Positions 24,569 through 30,161 of a stretch of 30,455 nucleotides of DNA are shown here, piece after piece. Source of the DNA: a virus; the IMG/VR virus record IMGVR_UViG_3300025131_000261, positions 1 through 30,455 of that record; one strand, given 5' to 3'. Position 1 is the stretch's first letter. The number at the start of each line of letters is the position of its first letter. The notes below the pieces were generated by a model. It did no database searches, was not told where the DNA came from, and saw nothing but the letters and a program-made list of their open reading frames with translations. The position numbers and the translations under genes were made by a program.

Positions 24569-24941
24569 TTAAGGCACTTGGTAAGAAAACCGAAATAGTG
24601 AAATTCCTTAATATCAGATGGGAGCAAAAAATTAAAAGAAGTGTTGTAGGAATTGCTTTAATAGGTAATGCTAAGTGAAGACAATGTTAGTAGATTAAGT
24701 TCGAACCTCATCTTTAAAGGGTTGTTAGTAAATTAAATTAGAAAGCAAAACCACTAGAGCCACCGAGCGAGAATGTTCTACAACACCTCTAAAAAATAGA
24801 ATTAAAATTGGGGATATGAAATATTTGATGTCTTAGCTTTTTATTTTTAATAGAGGTAGCAATATCTTATTAGTAAAAATAAATCCGTAACTGGTGGAGG
24901 CAGAGTTTTTTATCCCCATTGCAAATTAAAATGCTCCCATC
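24569..24941 (+). ncRNA. Large structured non-coding RNA, predicted multi-helix fold with pseudoknot
   Basis: About 375 bases with no protein gene but many long complementary segments. Helix 1: TTAAGG (24569-24574) with CCTTAA (24606-24611), enclosing CACT/AGTG and GGT/ACC. A closing helix GATGGGAGC (24617-24625) with GCTCCCATC (24933-24941) holds two domains. Domain A: GTGTTGTAG (24641-24649) with CTACAACAC (24778-24786), and inside it TTGCTTT (24653-24659) with AAAGCAA (24742-24748). Domain B: TGGGGATA (24809-24816) with TATCCCCA (24911-24918), and inside it a 10-bp stem (24840-24849 with 24874-24883). CCACTAG (24751-24757) can pair with CTGGTGG (24891-24897), a pseudoknot between domains. 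Size and phage context recall ornate RNAs such as GOLLD and ROOL, but I cannot match it to either. Its function is unknown. Confidence 0.7.
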
Positions 24942-24982
24942 AAAAATTTGGTTAGACAAAAACAAAACAAGGAGTAAGTGAA

Positions 24983-25183
24983 ATGAAATGCTTTAAATGT
25001 AAAAATGAAAGTCCTGATAATAATATTATTGGCGATGGGAATCACGAATCAATTAAGGGTAAACATTATTGCGAGAAACATTATTGGACACCTAGTAGAA
25101 AAGCTGATTTAAAAAAGAATAGTGTTTCGTTGGTAGAATATATTAACAATCCAAATATCTTTAAAGACTGGGGTATTAAATAA
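24983..25183 (+). CDS. Small zinc-binding protein
   Basis: A 66-residue protein with C3-F-K-C6 at the N-terminus and H28-Y-C30-E-K-H33 later, consistent with one zinc site (treble-clef-like CxxC...CxxH). It is the first gene after the structured RNA, with an AAGGAG ribosome site, and its stop overlaps the next start as TAATG. It is a typical small early phage protein; the role is unknown. Confidence 0.65.
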   Translation: MKCFKCKNESPDNNIIGDGNHESIKGKHYCEKHYWTPSRKADLKKNSVSLVEYINNPNIFKDWGIK

Positions 25184-25320
25184 TGGAAACCCATAAATAC
25201 ATCAGAGGTGTTCAATGTGATTCTCCAAGCTGTTATGCTTGTGGTAAGCAACATAAGAATTGTAATCGGTTAGACAAGTTAGATAAACAACAAAAAGGAG
25301 AGCAAGTAAATGATAAATAA
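25183..25320 (+). CDS. Very small cysteine-rich protein
   Basis: A 45-residue ORF starting in TAATG overlap with the zinc protein upstream and overlapping the next gene by 11 bases. C12, C17, C20 and C27 (CDSPSCYACGKQHKNC) suggest a small metal-binding knuckle. The hydrophilic C-terminus (NRLDKLDKQQKGEQVNDK) may be coding mainly because the next ribosome site lies in it. It is probably real given the coupling and conserved-looking cysteine spacing. Confidence 0.55.
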   Translation: METHKYIRGVQCDSPSCYACGKQHKNCNRLDKLDKQQKGEQVNDK

Positions 25321-25567
25321 TATCGTAGGCGAAGTATTCGGCAAGGATAAGCAAAAGTTATTGGAAAGTGATACCAATACATCAAAAACAGATAAACATC
25401 GCCAAATCATACAAAATAAGCTAAATCTGATAGGTTGGGGTAGTCATAAGATTAGTGGATATATGATTGGTGCAAAATATTACAAGGTAAAATTGAATGA
25501 TGGAACTCTGATCACTATGCAAAAAGATGGCCGAGTGATGCACATCTACCAAGATAGGACTAAATAA
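25310..25567 (+). CDS. Hypothetical protein
   Basis: An 85-residue protein. The N-terminal half is charged (GEVFGKDKQKLLESDTNTSKTDKHRQIIQNK), and the C-terminal half is strand-rich (YMIGAKYYKVKLNDGTLITMQKDGRVMHIYQDRTK), suggesting a small beta domain. A good AAGGAG site is contained in the end of the preceding gene. No family is recognised. It belongs to the early gene cluster. Confidence 0.6.
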   Translation: MINNIVGEVFGKDKQKLLESDTNTSKTDKHRQIIQNKLNLIGWGSHKISGYMIGAKYYKVKLNDGTLITMQKDGRVMHIYQDRTK

Positions 25568-25677
25568 TGTCAGATTCCATGTATGAATTATTAATGATGA
25601 TAGATTACATAACGAGTAGCATAATGTATATATTTATATGCTTTGCGTGTTGCTCATTCATAAGAAGGAGAAAATAA
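25567..25677 (+). CDS. Tiny membrane protein
   Basis: A 36-residue ORF, coupled by TAATG to the gene before it and ending two bases before the next ATG. It reads as an amphipathic N-terminus, a hydrophobic segment (YITSSIMYIFICFACCSFI) and a basic end (RRRK), as expected for a single-pass peptide with cytoplasmic C-terminus. The role is unknown. The ORF is short, so the call rests on start-stop coupling. Confidence 0.45.
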   Translation: MSDSMYELLMMIDYITSSIMYIFICFACCSFIRRRK

Positions 25678-25678
25678 A

Positions 25679-26281
25679 ATGAGTAAAGAAACAAACAAAC
25701 TACCAACAATAAAGATTCAAGGTAAAGAATATGTTGAGGTTAAAACAAGAATACTTGAATTACATAGACAGAATGATTCTTTTAGTATGACCACAGAGAT
25801 TTTATCTGATGATGATACGAAAGTAGTTATGCAGACACGATTGAAGATTGATAATCGTATATTTACAGGGATTGCTAGTGAGAATAAGAATCAAGCATCT
25901 CCTTATGAAAACTGCGAAACTTCAAGTGTGGGTAGATGCGTTGGATTTTACGGAATCGGAATTGTGGATTCTGTCGAGAGTTCTGATGGAATGACCAAGT
26001 ATCATAATAACGCAGCAGGGTCTAACCCAAAACCTAAGATAGAAGTCAATGATGATTATATTCCATTTAAAAATGGAAAGAACAAGGGCAATAGAATAGC
26101 CGATATAGATGTTGGATCTTTAGAATGGATTGTTCACGAATCAGGAATGGCTCAAGAGGTTAAGGATTATGCAAACAGGGTGTTGGGAGAGAAATATCTT
26201 GGAGTAGAAGAAGAAACTAAAATAACAGCAGAGCCAAAAGAAAACGGGGATTTATCAGATAGTGAAGAACTACCATTTTAG
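25679..26281 (+). CDS. ssDNA-binding/recombination-like protein with SSB-like acidic tip
   Basis: A 200-residue protein. Residues 77-95 (ENCETSSVGRCVGFYGIGI) match the 'ETSAVGRALGxxGIG' motif of a widespread phage protein family found in recombination or early gene clusters; I cannot say whether its exact biochemistry is single-strand annealing or ssDNA binding. The N-terminal part (KIQGKEYVEVKTRILELHRQ...VVMQTRLKI) looks beta-rich. The extreme C-terminus SDSEELPF resembles the acidic, Phe-terminated tip of bacterial SSB proteins that recruits partner enzymes. It is preceded by AGGAG and followed by another AGGAG. RusA, at the other end of the window, could act on the same intermediates. Confidence 0.6.
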   Translation: MSKETNKLPTIKIQGKEYVEVKTRILELHRQNDSFSMTTEILSDDDTKVVMQTRLKIDNRIFTGIASENKNQASPYENCETSSVGRCVGFYGIGIVDSVESSDGMTKYHNNAAGSNPKPKIEVNDDYIPFKNGKNKGNRIADIDVGSLEWIVHESGMAQEVKDYANRVLGEKYLGVEEETKITAEPKENGDLSDSEELPF

Positions 26282-26290
26282 GAGAAAACA

Positions 26291-26485
26291 ATGAACATAT
26301 ATGAAGTGAGGTTCGCAGAAAGAACAAAGAAAAACTCGGCTTATTTCTCTAGTAAATCAAAAGCAGATAAGTTTGTGATAGACAATATGAGTTACTTTAA
26401 AGTTGAAAAGCCGATTAAACATAGTGTGGACAAGACAAAGTGTGAGATAATCAAATTCTTAAATCGAGATAACGGATTAGGATAG
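26291..26485 (+). CDS. Hypothetical protein
   Basis: A 64-residue protein, MNIYEVRFAERTKKNSAYFSSKSKADKFVIDNMSYFKVEKPIKHSVDKTKCEIIKFLNR, with alternating strand/helix pattern and a good AGGAG site. Such small alpha-beta proteins are common in phage early regions, but I recognise no family. The next gene starts immediately after its stop. Confidence 0.6.
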   Translation: MNIYEVRFAERTKKNSAYFSSKSKADKFVIDNMSYFKVEKPIKHSVDKTKCEIIKFLNRDNGLG

Positions 26486-27088
26486 ATGAAGATTGATATA
26501 AAAAAATATAAGCGAGAGCATTATTTAAAAAACAAAGAAAGATATGCAGAGCTTAATAAGAAATGGAAACTAGAGAATAAAGATAAGGTTAGGGGGTATT
26601 GTAAAAAATATGATGAAAAAAATAAGGATAAGAAAAAAGCATATGGGAAAGAATGGAGATTAAAAAATAAAGATGAGATTAAAAAAGATAGGCTAGAAAA
26701 TAAAGACAAAATCAAGGAATATAATAAGGCATATTATTTAAAGAAGAAAGATGATATAATAAAGCAACACAAAGAATATTACTCAGAAAATAAAGATGAA
26801 GTGTTAAGAAAACAACACGAATACTATTTAAAAAACAAAGACCAATCATATAAAAGCAGCAGAAAATGGGTATTAAAAAATAAAGATAAGGTAAAAGAAT
26901 ATCATAAAGAATATAAAATAATTCAAAGAGATCAAATTACTGATGTTTATATAAAGAGATTACTAACAGAAGGCAACAATCTACTTTCTGAAGATATACC
27001 CAAATTTTTAATTGAGGCAAAAAGAAATGAATTAAAACTAAAAAGAATTTTAAAGGGAGAAAGTGAAAATGACAATGAAAACAAATAA
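26486..27088 (+). CDS. Lysine-rich tandem-repeat protein
   Basis: A 200-residue, extremely Lys/Glu/Tyr/Asn-rich protein built of about nine or ten degenerate units of 12-15 residues around the core Y-x-L-K-N-K-D-K-x-K-E-Y, for example at KEYNKAYYLKKKDD, KEYYSENKDEV, HEYYLKNKDQ. They should form one long charged helix. The last 50 residues (TDVYIKRLLTEGNNLLSEDIPKFLIEAKRNELKLKRILKGE) form a different, non-repeat segment like the C-terminal domain seen in other phage basic-repeat proteins. A nucleic-acid-binding or scaffold role is possible; none is proven. The start follows a TAG stop directly. The repeated AAAATAAAGA runs are a possible site of repeat-number change. Confidence 0.65.
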   Translation: MKIDIKKYKREHYLKNKERYAELNKKWKLENKDKVRGYCKKYDEKNKDKKKAYGKEWRLKNKDEIKKDRLENKDKIKEYNKAYYLKKKDDIIKQHKEYYSENKDEVLRKQHEYYLKNKDQSYKSSRKWVLKNKDKVKEYHKEYKIIQRDQITDVYIKRLLTEGNNLLSEDIPKFLIEAKRNELKLKRILKGESENDNENK

Positions 27089-27338
27089 ACCAAAGATAGA
27101 TAAAAGACAATTAGATGACTTTAGTGATTTTGAAGAAATGGTTACTGCTCATAGAGGAGTGTTAAAATCATTAATTGACCAAGATGGTTACTTTAGAAGA
27201 AACGAGGCTGTAGAAATTAATAATGGTTTTGGTAAGCAGTTGAGTTATCTGAAGTTGAAACTAGAGGCATATAAAATGCTAAGAGAAAAACCAAGTAGAG
27301 AAGATTTATTTTTATCGCCATCTAAGGAGAAAAAATGA
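27069..27338 (+). CDS. Hypothetical protein
   Basis: An 89-residue helical protein (RQLDDFSDFEEMVTAHRGVLKSLIDQDGYFRRNEAVEINNGFGKQLSYLKLKLEAYKMLREK). I use ATG 27069, since GGGAG at 27055-27059 is well spaced; a GTG at 27063 is the upstream alternative. It overlaps the end of the repeat protein by 20 bases and is coupled to the next gene. No domain is recognised. Confidence 0.6.
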   Translation: MTMKTNKPKIDKRQLDDFSDFEEMVTAHRGVLKSLIDQDGYFRRNEAVEINNGFGKQLSYLKLKLEAYKMLREKPSREDLFLSPSKEKK

Positions 27339-27493
27339 CAGAAGAAGAAGTAAAACAAGAAAAATATGTTTATGTATCAAATAAGCATAACAGACTAAAA
27401 ATAAAATGGGATACTGGTTTTCAATATTTTACATTTAATGTGTCGGTCGATGATTTATTAGAAATGCACATTGAAGAAATGGAGATGAAATGA
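27335..27493 (+). CDS. Small hypothetical protein
   Basis: A 52-residue ORF with ATGA overlap at both ends and AAGGAG before the start. It reads as a mostly acidic peptide with a strand-like centre (KYVYVSNKHNRLKIKWDTGFQYFTFNVSVDDLL). The close coupling on both sides supports it being translated. The function is unknown. Confidence 0.55.
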   Translation: MTEEEVKQEKYVYVSNKHNRLKIKWDTGFQYFTFNVSVDDLLEMHIEEMEMK

Positions 27494-27633
27494 AGAATAC
27501 TACATACTTGATTATAGGACTTGTTATAGGTTATTTTATGGCTATGGGTTGTGGCTCTAGCATAATGGCCTCCAACGATGTATTTGAATTGGGAACACAA
27601 TACAACCCAATGTACGTGAAGGTGGTAGATTAA
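27490..27633 (+). CDS. Small membrane or lipoprotein-like protein
   Basis: A 47-residue ORF starting in ATGA overlap with the previous gene and ending in TAATG overlap with the next. The N-terminus has a hydrophobic stretch (YLIIGLVIGYFMAMG) ending in G20-C21-G22, which partly fits a lipobox, so the protein could be a phage lipoprotein or a single-pass membrane peptide. Phage small lipoproteins can act in superinfection exclusion or lysis, but nothing here shows which. Confidence 0.5.
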   Translation: MKNTTYLIIGLVIGYFMAMGCGSSIMASNDVFELGTQYNPMYVKVVD

Positions 27634-28019
27634 TGATAAGAAAAACATCAAAAAATGCTTACGAGCATAATAAGAAAAGTGGAATATCAGGATCACAGAA
27701 AAGAGAGCTATTTGATTTAGTAGATAGAATGACCAATGGAAGAAGCAGCTATGGGGTTACATTGAAAGAACTTTCAAGGGAATCAGGGTTGGAGATCAAT
27801 GCAGTATCAGGTAGAATCAACGACCTAAAAAAAGAAGGTATGATAGCTGAGTGTAGTAAGAGAAAATGCTCTATTACCAATAGAACTGTCGTTCCAGTAA
27901 CCATTGGAGATGGAGATGTTGGTGGAACTTCTTATCCTAATATAAATGACAAAAATCATTTAGAGGAACAATCTGAACTTGATTTAGGAAATACAAACAG
28001 ATATGAATATCCTGATTAA
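27633..28019 (+). CDS. Winged-helix DNA-binding protein
   Basis: A 128-residue protein. Residues about 20-75 form a helix-turn-helix pattern: QKRELFDLVDRM, then VTLKELSRESGLEINAVSGRINDLKKEGMIAE, followed by two strands (KCSITNRTVVPVTIG) as in winged-helix regulators that pair recognition helix and wing. The C-terminal 40 residues are acidic and likely disordered. It may regulate phage genes or act as a replication accessory. It is coupled to the small gene upstream by TAATG and lies just before the radical SAM gene. Confidence 0.65.
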   Translation: MIRKTSKNAYEHNKKSGISGSQKRELFDLVDRMTNGRSSYGVTLKELSRESGLEINAVSGRINDLKKEGMIAECSKRKCSITNRTVVPVTIGDGDVGGTSYPNINDKNHLEEQSELDLGNTNRYEYPD

Positions 28020-28046
28020 AAGACAAGAAAAAAGGAGGTTGAACTG

Positions 28047-29162
28047 TTGAAAAAATTTAATCCATTAAATGTTAGTAGCAAAATATTGATTTGTGGGCAA
28101 CCATTAAGAGTTGATTCTTATAGGGAGTGTACTTATGGTTGTGAATATTGTTTTGCTACAAAAAGAGTTATTATGGGGAATGATAATATTCAGGTTGCAG
28201 ATGTTGGTATGGTTGAAAGAAAGTTAAAGAAAATATTTGTTGATAAAAATATTGGAGAAAAAAACATATTAGATAATTTGATAAATAAGAGAATAACGTG
28301 GCATTTTGGGGGAATGAGTGACCCATTTGCTTTATTTGAAAAAAAACTTAAAATAACAGAGCAGATAGTAGATATTACAAACAAATATGATATTAAAATA
28401 CTATTCTCAACAAAATCAGATACTTCTTTTGGAGCAAAATTAATTCCTGAATTACATACTTTACATTTTAGCGTAAGCAGCGTAGATGATATTAAGCATA
28501 TAGAAAAATATGTTCCAAACATAAAGTTAAGGAAAAGGTGGTATGATTCTTTAAAAAAACAAGGATTTAAAGTGGGTATAAGGATTCAGCCATTTATTCC
28601 AAACATATCAGATGTTAGAATAGTTGAAATGTTTGATGACGCTGACCATATTACCATAGAAGGAATAAAACTTGTTCCACAAGATGTTGAATATGTTAAT
28701 AAAATGTGTTCTTTGCTTAATATAGATAGAAAAGAGTTTAAGCAGAAGGGCTTATTGGCTTTAACTCCACAAAAAAGATTGGAAATGTATGAGCCTGTAA
28801 TAGAAAGAATTAAAGAACTGGGGTTGTCTTATAGTGTTGCAGATAATGATTTAAGATTTATGACTACCGATAATTGTTGCTGTGGAGATTCTTTAAGTAA
28901 GTCGTTGGGAGTTGATACAACTTATATGATTAAAAATCTTGGATTCGAATATAAAAAAGAAGCCTTAGTTAAAAAAATAAATGATAGTGGAATTAGTCAA
29001 TGTAATATTAATCATCTTTTTTCATCTAATAGACAAGAAGGATTAAAAACAGTTGAAGAATTTGCAAAAGCTAGAACAGTTCGTAGCACATCTCCTGTAT
29101 CAGCAAACAGTTTTCAACATAGACAAGTAGAATTAAAATTAGAATCAAATGAAAAAGATTAA
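28047..29162 (+). CDS. Radical SAM enzyme, SplB-like
   Basis: A 371-residue protein with C28-T-Y-G-C32-E-Y-C35, the CxxxCxxC motif that binds the 4Fe-4S cluster and S-adenosylmethionine of radical SAM enzymes. The next block WHFGGMSDPFALFE resembles the G-x-x-SDPF/Y element of spore photoproduct lyase-type and related phage enzymes. Near the C-terminus, C277-C278-C279-G could hold a further metal or substrate. Radical SAM enzymes generate a 5'-deoxyadenosyl radical; SplB members act on DNA bases. The start is a TTG about 8 bases after a perfect AAAGGAGG. The next gene, after a tiny membrane ORF, is a DNA cytosine methyltransferase, suggesting related work on nucleic acid. The substrate is not known. 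Confidence 0.8.
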   Translation: MKKFNPLNVSSKILICGQPLRVDSYRECTYGCEYCFATKRVIMGNDNIQVADVGMVERKLKKIFVDKNIGEKNILDNLINKRITWHFGGMSDPFALFEKKLKITEQIVDITNKYDIKILFSTKSDTSFGAKLIPELHTLHFSVSSVDDIKHIEKYVPNIKLRKRWYDSLKKQGFKVGIRIQPFIPNISDVRIVEMFDDADHITIEGIKLVPQDVEYVNKMCSLLNIDRKEFKQKGLLALTPQKRLEMYEPVIERIKELGLSYSVADNDLRFMTTDNCCCGDSLSKSLGVDTTYMIKNLGFEYKKEALVKKINDSGISQCNINHLFSSNRQEGLKTVEEFAKARTVRSTSPVSANSFQHRQVELKLESNEKD

Positions 29163-29243
29163 ATGACAGACCTCGCAGGATATGTAGTATTGGTAATAAT
29201 TATATGGTTTATATACGATACATTTTTTAAGGAGAACAAATGA
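29163..29243 (+). CDS. 26-residue membrane peptide
   Basis: The ORF starts at the base after the radical SAM stop and overlaps the methyltransferase start by ATGA. It encodes MTDLAGYVVLVIIIWFIYDT followed by FFKENK, a single hydrophobic helix with a short polar tail. An AAGGAG for the next gene lies inside its end. Translation is plausible from the tight packing, but without its own strong ribosome binding site it may only couple translation of its neighbours. Confidence 0.4.
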   Translation: MTDLAGYVVLVIIIWFIYDTFFKENK

Positions 29244-30097
29244 ATGTTTTAAGTTTATTTAATGGAATGTCCACAGGACATACAGCTTTAGATAATGTTG
29301 GTATTAAAGTTGATAAATACTATTCATCTGAAATTAAACCTGCTGCAATAAAACTTACTCAACATCATTATCCTGATACTATTCAAGTGGGAGATGTTAC
29401 TAAATGGAAAGAATGGGATATAGAGTGGGCTAAGATTGATTTGGTTTTAAGTGGTAGTCCGTGTCAGGATTTATCTATTGCAAGTAAAAATAGAGTAGGA
29501 TTAGAGGGTAGTCGTAGTAGTTTGTTTTGGGTGTTTGTGGATATTCTTAATCATATAAAAGACCTCAATCCGAATGTTTTGTTTTTACAAGAGAATGTTG
29601 GTTCTGCTAATAGAAAAGATGTCGGCATTATGTCAAGAGCCTTAGGTGTATATCCCGCTAGGCTTAATTCATCACTTGTAACAGCACAGCTGCGAGATAG
29701 ATATTATTGGACAAATATTAGAACTACAAAAGACGGATTATTTGGAGATATTGTTGTAGATATACCACAGCCAAAAGATAGGAAGATATTGTTTGAAGAT
29801 ATAATAACCAGCGGAATAGTTAAGGTTGATAAACATTCTTGTTTAAACACAGGAAGTGGGCGTGGTGGTAGTCAAGATAGTCTAATCCACAGAAACAACA
29901 CAACTGGAATGATTACTTTAATATATGAAAACAAAACTCCTTGTGTTAGGACTGTAAATAAGATTGAAATGTGTAGGCTGCAGGGTTTTAAAGATAATTG
30001 GTGTGATATATTGACAAGAACACAAGCAGGAAGTTTATTAGGAGATGGGTGGACATTACCAGTAATAGAACATATTTTCAGTTACATAGAAAAGTAG
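29240..30097 (+). CDS. DNA (cytosine-5) methyltransferase
   Basis: A 285-residue protein. Motif I is LSLFNGMSTGHTAL (4-17), which binds S-adenosylmethionine. Motif IV SGSPCQDLS has the catalytic C75 in the PCQ core. ENV follows near residue 118 (motif VI), QLRDRYYWTNI near 150 (motif VIII), and the C-terminal GDGWTLPVIEHIF matches motif X. All key elements are present, so it is probably active. The target recognition domain is short, and the protein is smaller than most restriction methyltransferases, as in solitary phage enzymes; no restriction gene is adjacent. It could protect phage DNA from host restriction or serve as a step in base modification with the radical SAM gene upstream. AAGGAG precedes the ATG. 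Confidence 0.9.
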   Translation: MNVLSLFNGMSTGHTALDNVGIKVDKYYSSEIKPAAIKLTQHHYPDTIQVGDVTKWKEWDIEWAKIDLVLSGSPCQDLSIASKNRVGLEGSRSSLFWVFVDILNHIKDLNPNVLFLQENVGSANRKDVGIMSRALGVYPARLNSSLVTAQLRDRYYWTNIRTTKDGLFGDIVVDIPQPKDRKILFEDIITSGIVKVDKHSCLNTGSGRGGSQDSLIHRNNTTGMITLIYENKTPCVRTVNKIEMCRLQGFKDNWCDILTRTQAGSLLGDGWTLPVIEHIFSYIEK

Positions 30098-30112
30098 TGG
30101 TTGAAATAAATA

Positions 30113-30140
30113 GCTGAATTAATTAAGTTATTAGTTCGGC
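30113..30140 (+). promoter_or_regulatory. Long perfect hairpin before the replication gene
   Basis: GCTGAATTAAT (30113-30123) pairs fully with ATTAGTTCGGC (30130-30140), 11 bp including two G-U, over a six-base loop. No T-run follows, so it is not an ordinary terminator. It lies just before the AGGAG of the next gene and may be an RNA processing or translational control element. Confidence 0.5.
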
Positions 30141-30161
30141 AGAAAGGAGTAAGTAAGTGTT

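Noticed and set aside
24680-24725. Possible tRNA suggested by GTTCGAACC
   Set aside because: The flanking 5-bp T stem, anticodon arm and acceptor stem cannot be formed, so I keep it only as a loop of the larger RNA.
24569-24941. Group I intron or tmRNA
   Set aside because: I could not find the group I core (P/Q/R/S) sequences or a tmRNA tag ORF and tRNA-like ends. Flanking genes are intact, so there is no split exon.
26486-27088. CRISPR array or DNA satellite suggested by repeated AAAATAAAGA runs
   Set aside because: The repeats are degenerate, lie in phase with one continuous reading frame and have no spacers. They are coding repeats.
29240-30097. Restriction-modification system
   Set aside because: Only the methyltransferase is present; neighbouring genes show no restriction endonuclease features, so it appears solitary.
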